The notes: generated from the letters alone by a model not told the origin. A DNA stretch of 64,000 bases from Porphyromonas sp. oral taxon 278 str. W7784 (GCF_000467855.2 NZ_KI259228.1:1-64000); one strand, 5' to 3'; shown: positions 8,624 through 18,004, counted from the stretch's first letter. Program-made: numbers and translations.

Positions 8624-10681
8624 ATGAGTAAGCAAGGTAAGATCGGGGTAACGAGTGAGAATATCTTCCCCGTCATCAAGAAGTTCCTCTACAGTGAGCA
8701 TGACATCTTCCTTCGGGAACTTGTCTCCAATGCAGTAGATGCTACGCAGAAGCTCCGTGCCCTAGCCTCCGCAGGGGAGTTCAAGGGCGAGCTCGGAGAG
8801 CTACAGGTATCTGTCAGCTTCGACCCTGAGCAGAAGACCATCACCGTCAGCGACCGAGGTATCGGGATGACTGCGGATGAGGTAGAGAAGTACATCAACC
8901 AGATCGCTTTCTCGGGTGCAGAGGAATTCCTCGACAAGTACAAGGATGACAAGGTCGCCATCATCGGTCACTTCGGTCTGGGCTTCTACTCCTCCTTCAT
9001 GGTCTCCTCTCGTGTGGAGATCCAGTCCCTCTCCTATCGTGAGGGTGCTGAGCCTATTCACTGGAGCTGTGAGGGTAGCCCTGAGTACACCCTGGAGAAG
9101 GGTGATCGCACGGAGCGAGGTACGGACATCATCCTACATATCGACAGCGAGAGCGAAGAGTTCCTCAGCAAGGATCGCCTCTCTACCCTACTGAACAAGT
9201 ACTGCAAGTTCCTCCCCGTGCCCATCATCTTCGGCAAGAAGCAGGAGTGGAAGGACGGTGCCTATGTAGACACCGACGAGGACAACCAGATCAACGATAT
9301 TCACCCTACTTGGACGAAGAAGCCCTCCGAGCTCAAGGATGAAGACTACATCGCCTTCTACCACCAGCTCTACCCTCAGACCTTCGAAGAGCCCCTCTTC
9401 TGGATCCACCTCAATGTAGACTACCCCTTCAACCTCACGGGTATCCTCTACTTCCCCAAGGTGAAGAACCAGATGGAGCTCCAGCGCAATAAGATCCAGC
9501 TCTATGCTAATCAGGTCTTCGTCACCGAGGAGGTCGAGGGTATCGTCCCTGAGTATCTCACCCTCCTACATGGGGTGCTTGACTCACCAGATATCCCCCT
9601 GAACGTCTCTCGCTCCTACCTACAGAGCGATGCTCAGGTCAAGAAGATCTCCAACCACATCTCCAAGAAGGTAGCAGACCGACTCGATGAACTCTTCCGC
9701 AATGAGCGCCCCCTCTTCGAGGAAAAGTGGGAGAGCCTGAAGGTCTTCATCCAGTATGGGATGCTCTCTGATGAGAAGTTCTATGACCGTGCTGTGAAGT
9801 TTGACCTCGTGACAGATCTCGAGGGTAAGCACTTCACCCTAGAGGAGTATCGTACCCTCACCGAGAGCAACCAGACGGACAAGGATGGTCAGCTCATTTG
9901 GCTCTACACCAACGACCGTGAAGGGCAGTATGCCGCCATCGAGCGTGCTCAGGCGAAGGGCTACTCCGTACTCCTGCTGGATGGGCCACTCGATGTACAT
10001 GCCGTCTCTCAGCTAGAGCAGAAGCTCGAGAAGACTCGCTTCGTACGTGTCGACTCCGACTCTATCGAGAAGCTGATCGCCAAGGAAGAGCAGCGTGCCG
10101 TAGCACTCTCTGAGACCGAGCAAAGCACACTGAAGGCGATCTTCGAGGGACGACTACCTCGTGAGGCAAAGCGCAACTACAGCGTCTCCCTCGAAGCTCT
10201 GGGGGCTGATGCCGACGCCGTACTCATTACCCAAGGTGAGTTCATGCGCCGTATGCAGGAGATGGCTCGCCTACAGCCCGGGATGAACTTCTATGGTGAC
10301 CTCCCCGAGGGCTACAATGTCGTCCTCAACACCGAGCATCCCCTCATCCAGCGTCTCCTCACTGAGGAAGCAAAGGTGGTCGAACCTAAGCTCGCCAACC
10401 TACGTACCGAACTCAAGGAGCAGACCTCGCTCGTAGAAGCCGCCCAGACCGTACAGTCGGCTAAGAATCCCGAGGAAGTCACCGCTGCAGAGCGTGAAGA
10501 GCTGGAGGCGCTCCGGAGCAAGCAGTCGGAGATCGAGGGCAAGATCAAGTCCGAGCTCCAGAGCTTCGGTGCGAGCGAACTGCTCGTAGGTCAGCTCATC
10601 GACCTCGCTCTCCTAGGCAATGGTCTCCTCTCAGGAGAGGCACTCGCCTCCTTCATCCGTCGTAGCCACCAGCTCCTCTAG
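8624..10681 (+). CDS. htpG: Molecular chaperone HtpG (Hsp90)
   Basis: 685-residue cytoplasmic Hsp90, an ATP-dependent homodimeric chaperone. The N-terminal GHKL ATPase domain shows FLRELVSNAVDA (Mg/ATP Asn), DRGIGMTADEV and GHFGLGFYSSFMV. The middle domain contains PLNVSRSYLQ. The C-terminal dimerisation domain is recognisable up to LLSGEALASFIRRSHQLL. The length is slightly longer than Escherichia coli HtpG and usual for Bacteroidetes. A weak hairpin (CATCCC/GGGATG, 8558-8582) precedes the gene, no strong TAnnTTTG element is seen, and a long terminator follows. Confidence 0.96.
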   Translation: MSKQGKIGVTSENIFPVIKKFLYSEHDIFLRELVSNAVDATQKLRALASAGEFKGELGELQVSVSFDPEQKTITVSDRGIGMTADEVEKYINQIAFSGAEEFLDKYKDDKVAIIGHFGLGFYSSFMVSSRVEIQSLSYREGAEPIHWSCEGSPEYTLEKGDRTERGTDIILHIDSESEEFLSKDRLSTLLNKYCKFLPVPIIFGKKQEWKDGAYVDTDEDNQINDIHPTWTKKPSELKDEDYIAFYHQLYPQTFEEPLFWIHLNVDYPFNLTGILYFPKVKNQMELQRNKIQLYANQVFVTEEVEGIVPEYLTLLHGVLDSPDIPLNVSRSYLQSDAQVKKISNHISKKVADRLDELFRNERPLFEEKWESLKVFIQYGMLSDEKFYDRAVKFDLVTDLEGKHFTLEEYRTLTESNQTDKDGQLIWLYTNDREGQYAAIERAQAKGYSVLLLDGPLDVHAVSQLEQKLEKTRFVRVDSDSIEKLIAKEEQRAVALSETEQSTLKAIFEGRLPREAKRNYSVSLEALGADADAVLITQGEFMRRMQEMARLQPGMNFYGDLPEGYNVVLNTEHPLIQRLLTEEAKVVEPKLANLRTELKEQTSLVEAAQTVQSAKNPEEVTAAEREELEALRSKQSEIEGKIKSELQSFGASELLVGQLIDLALLGNGLLSGEALASFIRRSHQLL

Positions 10682-10700
10682 TAGGCTACCCTATACTCTT

Positions 10701-10760
10701 AGGCCGTGCCTCCAGCCCTCCCCTACCACTACAGTGGCTCGGGAGCTGGAGGCACGGCCT
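10701..10760 (+). terminator. htpG terminator
   Basis: A 16-bp perfect stem (AGGCCGTGCCTCCAGC with its complement at 10745-10760) is followed directly by TCTTTATTT. It begins 19 nt after the htpG stop and is the strongest intrinsic terminator on the + strand in this part. Confidence 0.88.
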
Positions 10761-10781
10761 TCTTTATTTGGACGCAGTCCT

Positions 10782-10789
10782 TATCTTTG
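10782..10789 (+). promoter_or_regulatory. Orphan -7 element; start of a 290-nt gap
   Basis: TATCTTTG matches TAnnTTTG but lies almost 290 nt upstream of the next gene (11078). A near-match (CATCTTTG) occurs just before that gene, around 11031. The intervening stretch is pyrimidine-rich, contains no credible gene and shows no recognised RNA. It is either a long leader, a small transcript or a chance match. Confidence 0.35.
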
Positions 10790-11077
10790 CCTCTGGACTC
10801 TTGATCCCCCCAATCCTAGTATAGGGATGTGGACGACCTCGCCCCCGAGGCTCGTCCCGCTCTCCCCGCACGCCTCCCTCCCCTCGCCCCACCCTCTACC
10901 GAGACCACCGAAGGCAAGATGCAGAGCGGTCGCGCCGACACTAGCACCGGTATCAACGTCTAACGCCCACGATGCCCACTCGCTGGTATGAGGGAGGGAA
11001 TATGAGCTACTCATGTCGCGAAAAGAGCTCATCTTTGCCTAGGACGACGCTCCAACGAAGACTCTAAAGAGAAGAAA

Positions 11078-11686
11078 ATGAACGATCTCATGCATATTGA
11101 ATCACTGGGGTATGGAATAGCAATTGTCTCTGTATCGGGCTTTGAGAAATTGAGGAAGTCCCATAAGATTAGACACAAGAAGATGCTCTCCCTCTTCGAC
11201 AGTAGCCCAACCACATTTCACGAGTTCACTCGGGAAGGAACGTTCATCCCCATTCCTCATATCAATATGTCTGATTATGTCATTGACATCCTCATGGATG
11301 GAGATGAGGTAAGTTTAGCCGATTGGCAGATATTGGGCGAATGGGATGGATTCTACCTGGATACTAGGGAAGGCCCTATTTGGGTGCTTAGCTTTGAGGC
11401 TATGCAAGAATGGAATCACTCTATGTATCTAAGTCAAGATACATTGCCATCATCTTACATCCTAGATGACCAGCTAGTGGAGTCTAACAAAGGCATTCGC
11501 CTTAGCCTCGCACAAGGGATCTATGCCCTCAAGATAACTGGAGTAAAAAGCCTTGATCATAGTCGGCAGTATACTGGAGAATATGGCTTCTTCCTACACT
11601 TTACTCCGGTTGACAAGATCCCCTCTTCCTATATTCGCGACTTATCAGAGATCGATTACAGGAGCATGTTTGACAAAGGCGCATAG
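11078..11686 (+). CDS. Orphan protein of unknown function (AT-rich)
   Basis: 202 residues; I do not recognise the family. There is no signal peptide or membrane segment, so it is probably cytoplasmic. The sequence is rich in aromatic and acidic residues (DWQILGEWDGFYLDTREGPIWVLSFEAMQEW) and looks like a compact alpha/beta protein ending in a beta-rich part (GEYGFFLHFTPVDKIPSSY). Codon and base use is clearly more AT-rich than in the flanking htpG and outer-membrane genes, a sign of transfer. With the next gene it makes a two-gene accessory block. Stand-alone immunity proteins of polymorphic toxins often look like this, but that is only a guess. Confidence 0.6.
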   Translation: MNDLMHIESLGYGIAIVSVSGFEKLRKSHKIRHKKMLSLFDSSPTTFHEFTREGTFIPIPHINMSDYVIDILMDGDEVSLADWQILGEWDGFYLDTREGPIWVLSFEAMQEWNHSMYLSQDTLPSSYILDDQLVESNKGIRLSLAQGIYALKITGVKSLDHSRQYTGEYGFFLHFTPVDKIPSSYIRDLSEIDYRSMFDKGA

Positions 11687-11870
11687 ATTAGGATTAAGAT
11701 ATTCAGCATAGCACACACTGCTTTAGTTACTGAGCCAGAAGCTAGCTTATCTATCCATCGTAGCACATACCATTGAGCAGGTAGTGGAGAAATGATTGGA
11801 TAGGCAAAGAAAGAATCACCCATCACGAACAAAGGGGCTAACTGCCCATTAAGGTTATAGTTCACTGATT

Positions 11871-12683
11871 ATGGTCAAGATCGGACACCTCTCCTTGGAT
11901 GGACTTTCACTAGAGGAAGAGCCCCTCTCCTCAGGGCAAAAAGAAAAAGGTCGCACATACTCCTGCACAAAGCAAGAACTCAATGGTCGGACCTACTACA
12001 TAGAGCGAGAGAATAATCGGATAGAGACCATCTCTACTCAAGATGTGACACAGGTTGAACTTGGCGGGATAATCGTTTCGCCCAAGACTATGGAGGAATT
12101 TGCAGAGCAGAACCATGGTCATAGAATAAGCGAAGGATTTATATTTCCCTCGCTTAACCTTGTGATCTCCCTCTCCCAAGATCAAGATGAGTTTGCAGAG
12201 GTATTGGTATATGCCCCTCATCTAAAGACGGACTATGAACGGGAATACATTGAGAGCACTCCTACCAAGACTGAGAGAAGTAAGGTGATAAGCATCACCC
12301 CCTATGAATCCATTGGAGGATTCATGCTGGGAGCTACGGAGCATGCTATTCAGAAGAAACTAGCACTTCAGATAGAGCATCAGAGCCGTAAAAGCGTGAT
12401 CAGGACAGAGACATTCTTCTTGTCCTTCTATGATGGTACATTGGGGCAAGTGAATATCAAATTAGGGCAAGACACGAAGCTACAAATAGGGGATATTTCT
12501 ATGCCAGCAAAAGATGCGATGAGACTCTTACTAGAGACAGAGCAAGTAGTAGAGCGAGGGTTTTATTATGCATTTCCTAGCTTAGGGATAGCCCTAGATA
12601 AAGACCTTGATCAGATCATTGGCTTCGATGAGAGGATACTTGAATATTGGCAGAATATCCATCGGCCAATCACCAGCTGGTGA
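11871..12683 (+). CDS. Orphan protein with internal duplication (AT-rich)
   Basis: 270 residues, no recognised family, no signal or membrane segment. The two halves look related. Residues about 65-125 (GGIIVSPKTMEEFAEQ, then GFIFPSLNLVISLSQDQDEF) parallel residues about 205-260 (GDISMPAKDAMRLLLE, then GFYYAFPSLGIALDKDLDQI). This suggests an ancient duplication of a domain of about 100 residues. The second half opens with ITPYESIGGFMLGATEHAIQ, a motif style found in Imm-type and other small accessory proteins. Base composition is AT-rich like the gene upstream, 184 nt away. Function is unknown. Confidence 0.6.
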   Translation: MVKIGHLSLDGLSLEEEPLSSGQKEKGRTYSCTKQELNGRTYYIERENNRIETISTQDVTQVELGGIIVSPKTMEEFAEQNHGHRISEGFIFPSLNLVISLSQDQDEFAEVLVYAPHLKTDYEREYIESTPTKTERSKVISITPYESIGGFMLGATEHAIQKKLALQIEHQSRKSVIRTETFFLSFYDGTLGQVNIKLGQDTKLQIGDISMPAKDAMRLLLETEQVVERGFYYAFPSLGIALDKDLDQIIGFDERILEYWQNIHRPITSW

Positions 12684-12860
12684 GCATCCTAAATACCCAA
12701 CGCCATTCAAGTAGCTATAACGAACGAGCGACTGAAGGGATGCAAAGGATACTCCGAGCCCTACGGTGGAGGGCAGAGGCCGACTTGAGAAGGAGATGCA
12801 CCTAGGAGCCTCGGTACATACTGGTGGACGCATGGAGGCCCGAGAACTTTATGGTGTTAT

Positions 12861-12868
12861 TATCTTTG
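12861..12868 (+). promoter_or_regulatory. -7 promoter element
   Basis: TATCTTTG, an exact TAnnTTTG match, lies 28 nt upstream of the start at 12897. This implies a short leader of about 20 nt. No clear -33 element is visible. Confidence 0.6.
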
Positions 12869-12896
12869 CGCTGATACATTCATTATCATAATTAAG

Positions 12897-13610
12897 ATGC
12901 GATTACACTCCTCTTTGCTCCGTAGATGGAGCCTCACACTCATAGCTATCACGGGGGTGACCTGCGCTCTATCTGCCCAGACGGACGACGACAGGATGCA
13001 GGTAGACCGCCCTGACCAGAGCCAAGGGACAAGCGTTTTGGCCCCACGACGCCTACAGTTAGAATGGGGCGTAGGTGGCGACTCGGGAGCACATAATATG
13101 GAATTGATGCTTCGCTATGGCCTCATCCCCGACTTAGAGCTTCGCCTAGGGGGACAGCTCGAGCGCCCACACCACGGAGCAGTACAATTCTCCACCCTCA
13201 CCTTTAGTTCGAAGCTAAGCCTCTTCTCTGGCGAAGGATGGATCCCAGCTATGGCACTTGTCGGGGATCTGAACTATACGCCCCAAGAGGAGCGACGGAG
13301 ACTCACCGGCGACCTCACCCTTGCCTTCGAGCAGGAGCTGACCTCGGGCTTCTACCTTACCTATAATATAGGTTCTGCCGAAGGGATGCGTCGGCTGGCT
13401 GTGACTGCAGAGCTGGGCTACGACTTCTCCGATCGACTTAGCTCCTTCGTCGAGTACTATGGGGTCTTTGGTCCAGCAGTGCATGGGTGCGACCTCGGGC
13501 TAAGCTATGCGCTGACGAAGGACCTACTCATCGACCTCTCTTGCGGTAGGACGTACTACCATAGTGGAGGCGTGAGCTATGCTGCTCTGGGCGCTTCCTT
13601 CAGACTATAG
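12897..13610 (+). CDS. Outer-membrane-type protein, paralog 1
   Basis: 237 residues with a signal peptide ending ALSAQ. The rest is a chain of alternating amphipathic strands ending in an aromatic/hydrophobic C-terminus (ALGASFRL), as expected for an outer-membrane beta-barrel. It starts with the DRPDQSQGT motif typical of the Bacteroidetes 'transporter' (MetA-pathway phenol degradation-like) barrel family. It is a clear paralog of the gene at 13848: shared segments include LMLRYG, SSKL-LFSGEG, LAFE, LTYN and FVEYYG. The transported substrate, if any, is unknown. Confidence 0.68.
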   Translation: MRLHSSLLRRWSLTLIAITGVTCALSAQTDDDRMQVDRPDQSQGTSVLAPRRLQLEWGVGGDSGAHNMELMLRYGLIPDLELRLGGQLERPHHGAVQFSTLTFSSKLSLFSGEGWIPAMALVGDLNYTPQEERRRLTGDLTLAFEQELTSGFYLTYNIGSAEGMRRLAVTAELGYDFSDRLSSFVEYYGVFGPAVHGCDLGLSYALTKDLLIDLSCGRTYYHSGGVSYAALGASFRL

Positions 13611-13721
13611 ACTTCCCCAAAGCACATCCCCACCTCTCTCCCCTTCTATCCAAAAGAAGAGACGAAGATCGAGCATGGAGCCCCTCGATAGAGGACGACG
13701 GCACCGATTCAATAAATCAAT

Positions 13722-13760
13722 CCCCCCACACCTCCCCAAAGATCAGGGAAGTGTGGGGGG
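13722..13760 (+). terminator. Terminator between the two barrel paralogs
   Basis: A 10-bp stem (CCCCCCACAC with GTGTGGGGGG) has an inner TCCC/GGGA pairing and is followed by ATTATCTTT. It separates the transcription units of the two paralogs. Confidence 0.7.
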
Positions 13761-13816
13761 ATTATCTTTAGCCCCGGAGGGAGTTGAGACATGCAGGCTC
13801 TGGCCTATAAAGTGTG

Positions 13817-13824
13817 TACCTTTG
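13817..13824 (+). promoter_or_regulatory. -7 promoter element
   Basis: TACCTTTG lies 23 nt upstream of the start at 13848, so paralog 2 is likely transcribed from its own promoter with a very short leader. Confidence 0.6.
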
Positions 13825-13847
13825 TGTAAACGTATGATGATTCATCT

Positions 13848-14570
13848 ATGATCAAGATCTTCCCCCGACTTCGCTATTTACTCCTCATCCTTGTCCTCCT
13901 CCCCCTATCGCTAGAGCGAGGCTATGCCCAGACCTTCGAAGACTATCTACAGCCCGATCGCCCCGAGCAAAGTGAAGGCGTAAGGGTCACCGCCCCGGGT
14001 CGCCTGCAGGTAGAATGGGGTATCGGAGCCTCGTCGCATGCCAAGATGGCTGGACTCATGCTCCGCTATGGGATCATCCAAGACTTAGAGGTGCGTCTGG
14101 AGGGGATCATGCGCAAGCGTGGAGGAGATACTCCCCGCTTCACCAACCTCAACCTCAGCTCCAAGCTCAACCTCTTCTCCGGTGAGGGGCTCATCCCTGC
14201 GATGACCCTCGTCGGATACCTGTGCTATGCTCCCGACTTCCAGAGCCGTCCCGTGACCTCGGACCTCTGCCTAGCCTTCGAGAATGCGATCACCTCCCAG
14301 CTAGCCCTCACCTACAACCTCGCCTCCTCAGACGGCATGCGAGGGCTCTTCGTCGTCACAGAGCTGAGCTACACTCCGTCGAAGCGCTGGAACTGCTTCG
14401 TCGAGTACTACGGCAACTTCCGCACCTACTATCACCCCGAGCACGGAGCCGATATAGGGATGCGCTACACCCTCTCTCCGAGCCTTGAGCTGGAGCTCTG
14501 CTACGGCAGGACACACTCGAGCTACGACCCGATCAGCTACGCCTCTCTGGGTGGTACTTGGAGGCTCTAG
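13848..14570 (+). CDS. Outer-membrane-type protein, paralog 2
   Basis: 240 residues, signal peptide ending GYAQ, then a strand-rich barrel-like chain ending SLGGTWRL. Roughly half the positions agree by eye with the gene at 12897, including DRP-QS-G, LMLRYG, SSKLNLFSGEG, LAFE and FVEYYG. The tandem pair therefore arose by duplication. It is GC-rich like core genes, so the duplication is probably resident and not recently acquired. The role in the outer membrane is unknown. Confidence 0.68.
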   Translation: MIKIFPRLRYLLLILVLLPLSLERGYAQTFEDYLQPDRPEQSEGVRVTAPGRLQVEWGIGASSHAKMAGLMLRYGIIQDLEVRLEGIMRKRGGDTPRFTNLNLSSKLNLFSGEGLIPAMTLVGYLCYAPDFQSRPVTSDLCLAFENAITSQLALTYNLASSDGMRGLFVVTELSYTPSKRWNCFVEYYGNFRTYYHPEHGADIGMRYTLSPSLELELCYGRTHSSYDPISYASLGGTWRL

Positions 14571-14636
14571 AGAGTCGATGGGAAGAGGGAAGATAAAAGT
14601 TCCCGCTCCCCTAGCGTAACATCCGAATATGTTGCT

Positions 14637-14644
14637 TATCTTTG
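14637..14644 (+). promoter_or_regulatory. -7 promoter element for gcvH-purE
   Basis: TATCTTTG matches TAnnTTTG and sits 60 nt upstream of gcvH, consistent with a promoter for the overlapping gcvH-purE pair. Confidence 0.6.
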
Positions 14645-14703
14645 CTTCACAAAGCAAGCAAACAAATCGTATCAACTAACTTTTATAACCCCCAAGAAAG
14701 AAC

Positions 14704-15084
14704 ATGAACATTCCACAGGAACTACGGTACACCAAGGATCACGAATGGGCTCGTCTCGAAGGTGATGTCGTCTACGTAGGTATCACGGACTACGCTCAGG
14801 GTGAGCTCGGAGAGATCGTATTCGTCGATGTCGACACCGAAGGAGAAAGCCTCAGCGCTGAGGAAGTCTTTGGCTCCATCGAAGCGGTCAAGACCGTCTC
14901 TGATCTCCTCCTCCCTCTCGAAGGTGAGATCCTCGAAGTCAACCCCGACCTCGAAGATAGCCCTGAGCTCGTCAATAGCGATCCCTATGGCAAGGGCTGG
15001 ATCGTGAAGATCAAGCCAGCCAACGCTGATGATGTAGAAGGCCTACTGAGCGCCGACGACTACAAGAAGCTCATCGCAGGATAA
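14704..15084 (+). CDS. gcvH: Glycine cleavage system H protein
   Basis: 126-residue lipoyl carrier of the glycine cleavage system; it shuttles the methylamine group between P, T and L proteins. The lipoylated Lys lies in [11 protein letters not shown] (about residue 61), and the flanking beta-sandwich ([21 protein letters not shown]-like [17 protein letters not shown]) is complete. The partners gcvP and gcvT are not in this window. The stop codon overlaps the purE start (TAATG), implying translational coupling. Confidence 0.95.
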   Translation: MNIPQELRYTKDHEWARLEGDVVYVGITDYAQGELGEIVFVDVDTEGESLSAEEVFGSIEAVKTVSDLLLPLEGEILEVNPDLEDSPELVNSDPYGKGWIVKIKPANADDVEGLLSADDYKKLIAG

Positions 15085-15596
15085 TGCAAGCCTCCCCACT
15101 AGTCAGCATCATCATGGGCAGTACCTCTGACCTGCCCATCATGGAGAAGGCCGCAGCTCGGCTGGATGCCCTGGGTATCCCCTTCGAGATGCTAGCACTC
15201 TCAGCGCACCGTACCCCTAAGGAAGTGGAGGAGTTCGCTACCTCTGCCAAGGAGCGTGGTATCAAGGTGATCATCGGCGCTGCAGGTATGGCCGCCCATC
15301 TCTGTGGTGTCATCGCTTCGATGACCTCCATCCCCGTCATCGGTGTGCCTATCAAGGCCAGCCTCGAGGGAGTGGATGCACTCTACTCCATCGTGCAGAT
15401 GCCTCCAGGCATCCCCGTAGCCACGGTAGGGATCAATGCTGCAGAGAATGCTGCCCTCTTGGCCGTACAGATGATGGCGACCTCCGACGAAGAGCTCTAC
15501 CGTAGACTTGAGGCCTACAAGGAGTCGCTCAAGGAGAAGGTAGTGAAGGCTAACAAAGAACTCTCTGAGGTGAAGTTCGCCCACAAGACGAACTAA
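15084..15596 (+). CDS. purE: N5-carboxyaminoimidazole ribonucleotide mutase
   Basis: 170 residues, class I PurE of de novo purine synthesis, interconverting N5-CAIR and CAIR. It shows the signature GSTSDLPIMEKA, the catalytic loop LSAHRTPKE and a Gly-rich region AAGMAAHLCGVIAS. The ATG shares its A with the gcvH stop. The partner purK is not in the window. A hairpin terminator follows, before ispG. Confidence 0.95.
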   Translation: MQASPLVSIIMGSTSDLPIMEKAAARLDALGIPFEMLALSAHRTPKEVEEFATSAKERGIKVIIGAAGMAAHLCGVIASMTSIPVIGVPIKASLEGVDALYSIVQMPPGIPVATVGINAAENAALLAVQMMATSDEELYRRLEAYKESLKEKVVKANKELSEVKFAHKTN

Positions 15597-15614
15597 CGCC
15601 TTGGTCTATATGTT

Positions 15615-15652
15615 GTAAGCCCAGAAGGTATCCCAATGCCTTCTGGGTTTAC
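15615..15652 (+). terminator. purE terminator
   Basis: Stem GTAAGCCCAGAAGG pairs with CCTTCTGGGTTTAC (one G-T pair) and is followed by TTTT. It lies 19 nt after purE. The last bases of the stem double as the start of the ispG -7 element. Confidence 0.78.
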
Positions 15653-15657
15653 TTTTG
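15650..15657 (+). promoter_or_regulatory. -7 promoter element for ispG-dut
   Basis: TACTTTTG matches TAnnTTTG, 19 nt before the ispG ATG, giving a leader of about 14 nt. It overlaps the 3' arm of the purE terminator. Confidence 0.6.
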
Positions 15658-15676
15658 CACTCTAGAAGACTCATTC

Positions 15677-17464
15677 ATGGTAGAAAACCAATCCCCCTCG
15701 CTACACGCCCTCCCCTGTACCTATCACCGACGCCAGTCAGCTGTCGTACAGATCGGAGACACTCCTCTAGGCTCCGGCTACCCCATCCGTGTGCAGTCCA
15801 TGGCCACCGCCTCGACGCTAGACACCGAGGCTGCCGTAGCTCAAGCTGAGCGGATCATCAATGCTGGAGCTGAATATCTACGCTACACGGCTCAGGATAA
15901 GCGTGTGGCTACCAACCTCGGTGCGATCCACCGCGAGCTCAGAGCCCGTGGTATCACGACACCCCTGGTAGCAGATATTCACTTCAACCCGACAGCTGCC
16001 GACACCGCCCTAGAGTATGTCGAGAAGGTACGTATCAACCCCGGGAACTATGTCGACACCAAGGGCATCACCGAGTGGAGCGAAGAGGTATATGAGGCCA
16101 TGCACCAGCGGGTGCGTGAGCGCTTCGGAGCGTTCGTAGAGCGAGCCAAGGAGCTCCGTCGTGCGATCCGTATCGGCGTCAATCACGGCTCCCTCTCCGA
16201 GCGTATGGTGATGCTCTACGGGGATACTCCCGAGGGGATGGTACAGAGCTGCCTCGAGTACCTCGATGTCTGTAGGGAGCACGACTTCCACGATATCGTG
16301 ATCTCGATGAAGTCCTCCAATACTGTCGTGATGACGGCAGCAGTACGCCTGCTCGTCCAGCGCCTCGATGAGCTAGGCTATCCAGCCTATCCCCTCCACC
16401 TCGGCGTGACAGAGGCAGGCGAAGGTGAGGATGGTCGCATCAAGAGTGCCGTAGGTATAGGCTCGCTCCTAGCCGATGGTATAGGCGATACCATCCGTGT
16501 ATCCCTCAGCGAAGAGCCTGAGTGTGAGATCCCCGTAGCCCGAGCCCTCGTAGACTATATCTCCCAGCGAGAGCATGCCCCTTCGCTAGGAGGAGAGCTC
16601 CCTTCTTGGGAAGAATACCGATCCCTCAGCCAAGAAGACCGCAAGCGAAGCACAGCCCTCGGCTCCTTCGTCGGTGGGGCTAACCTTCCCATCGTACTCT
16701 ACCCCACCCATGGTCATGAGGACCTATCGTCACTAGCCCAGCGCCCCGATGCGGTACTCACGTCCGAGGGAGTGCTTCAGCTACCCAATTCCACCCCGAT
16801 CATCGGTATCCCGGTATGCACCCTCACGACAGACGAGATCACTCCTGAGCGTGTAGCTCCCCTCCTTGACCAGCCACAGACGCTTATTCTCTTAGAGAGT
16901 AAGGGAGCGAATCCCGTAGCCGACTGGCGCTGGGGCTTCACTAAGCTTCGCCGTCTTGGGGTAACTGCTCCTATCCTACTGAGACGCACCTATGAGACGA
17001 CAGACCTAGATCTCTTCCGTCTCTATGCTGCAGCAGACTGTGGGAGCATCTTCCTCGATGGTTGGGGCAATGGACTTGCCCTTGAAGCTCCCCATATCTC
17101 CCCCGAAGAGATCATCAAGACCGAGTTCGGTATCCTGCAGGCTGCTCGCCTGAGGATGAGTAAGACCGAGTTCATCAGTTGCCCGGGCTGTGGTCGTACC
17201 CTCTACGACTTGCAGAGCACCATCGCTGAGATCAAGGCAGCTACAGCACACCTCAAGGGGCTCAAGGTCGGTATCATGGGCTGTATCGTCAATGGTCCTG
17301 GAGAGATGGCCGATGCAGACTACGGCTATGTAGGTGCAGCTCCGGGTAAGATCGACCTCTACAAGGGGCAGGAGTGCATCAAGAAGGGTGTACCTCAAGC
17401 ACAAGCCGTAGAGCACCTGATCCATCTCATCAAGGAGGGTGGCGACTGGAAGGATCCTGCCTAG
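15677..17464 (+). CDS. ispG: 4-hydroxy-3-methylbut-2-enyl diphosphate synthase, long form
   Basis: 595 residues. IspG (GcpE) is the [4Fe-4S] enzyme that converts MEcPP to HMBPP in the non-mevalonate isoprenoid pathway. The TIM-barrel part (about 20-290) has [21 protein letters not shown] and VRINPGN. The C-terminal cluster domain has [13 protein letters not shown] and [18 protein letters not shown] central insertion of about 200 residues makes it the plant/Chlamydia/Bacteroidetes-type long IspG. The dut gene follows 55 nt downstream. Confidence 0.95.
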   Translation: MVENQSPSLHALPCTYHRRQSAVVQIGDTPLGSGYPIRVQSMATASTLDTEAAVAQAERIINAGAEYLRYTAQDKRVATNLGAIHRELRARGITTPLVADIHFNPTAADTALEYVEKVRINPGNYVDTKGITEWSEEVYEAMHQRVRERFGAFVERAKELRRAIRIGVNHGSLSERMVMLYGDTPEGMVQSCLEYLDVCREHDFHDIVISMKSSNTVVMTAAVRLLVQRLDELGYPAYPLHLGVTEAGEGEDGRIKSAVGIGSLLADGIGDTIRVSLSEEPECEIPVARALVDYISQREHAPSLGGELPSWEEYRSLSQEDRKRSTALGSFVGGANLPIVLYPTHGHEDLSSLAQRPDAVLTSEGVLQLPNSTPIIGIPVCTLTTDEITPERVAPLLDQPQTLILLESKGANPVADWRWGFTKLRRLGVTAPILLRRTYETTDLDLFRLYAAADCGSIFLDGWGNGLALEAPHISPEEIIKTEFGILQAARLRMSKTEFISCPGCGRTLYDLQSTIAEIKAATAHLKGLKVGIMGCIVNGPGEMADADYGYVGAAPGKIDLYKGQECIKKGVPQAQAVEHLIHLIKEGGDWKDPA

Positions 17465-17519
17465 TGGGCAAGGCCAGCCTCTATCCTCGCTCGGCACCTC
17501 CCCTACAGCACACAGCACT

Positions 17520-17954
17520 ATGTTTGTCAAGCTAATCAATAAGTCGCACCATCCTGCCCCGAGCTACGCTACTACAGGCTCTGCAGGTATGGATATACGA
17601 GCCAACCTCACGGAGCCCATCGTCCTTGAGCCCCTCGGTCGGGTACTCATCCCCACGGGTCTCTATATGGAGCTCCCCTTTGGCTACGAAGCTCAGATCC
17701 GCCCTCGTAGTGGACTCGCCACGAAGCACGGCATCACCCTCCCCAATAGTCCAGGTACCATCGATTCGGACTACCGTGGCGAACTCATGATCCCCCTGAT
17801 CAATCTCTCCCGAGAGCCCTTCACCATCCAGGACGGAGAGCGTATCGCTCAGATGGTGGTAGCACGGCATGAGTTGGTCGAGTGGGAGCTGGTGTCTGAC
17901 CTAGAGGATAGCGACCGAGGTACTGGAGGCTTCGGTCATACGGGGAGAGAGTAA
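17520..17954 (+). CDS. dut: dUTP diphosphatase
   Basis: 144-residue trimeric dUTPase; hydrolyses dUTP to dUMP, preventing uracil misincorporation and supplying dTMP synthesis. All five motifs are visible: [43 protein letters not shown] and [10 protein letters not shown]. The start is set at 17520 (MFVKLINKS), because an upstream in-frame ATG overlaps the end of ispG and adds a non-family leader. A 22-bp hairpin terminator follows, shared with folD. Confidence 0.95.
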   Translation: MFVKLINKSHHPAPSYATTGSAGMDIRANLTEPIVLEPLGRVLIPTGLYMELPFGYEAQIRPRSGLATKHGITLPNSPGTIDSDYRGELMIPLINLSREPFTIQDGERIAQMVVARHELVEWELVSDLEDSDRGTGGFGHTGRE

Positions 17955-18004
17955 AGCCACTCATAGTAAGTAGCCTTCCTCCAAGGAAGGAGCTTCACCC
18001 ACCA

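Noticed and set aside
10828-10991. Pro-rich reading frame after htpG.
   Set aside because: Pyrimidine-rich sequence gives a low-complexity peptide without family features; overlaps the htpG end in a longer form.
11656-11865. Small minus-strand reading frame (69 codons) between the two orphan genes.
   Set aside because: No promoter, no ribosome-binding context and no recognisable protein; it is likely chance in AT-rich sequence.
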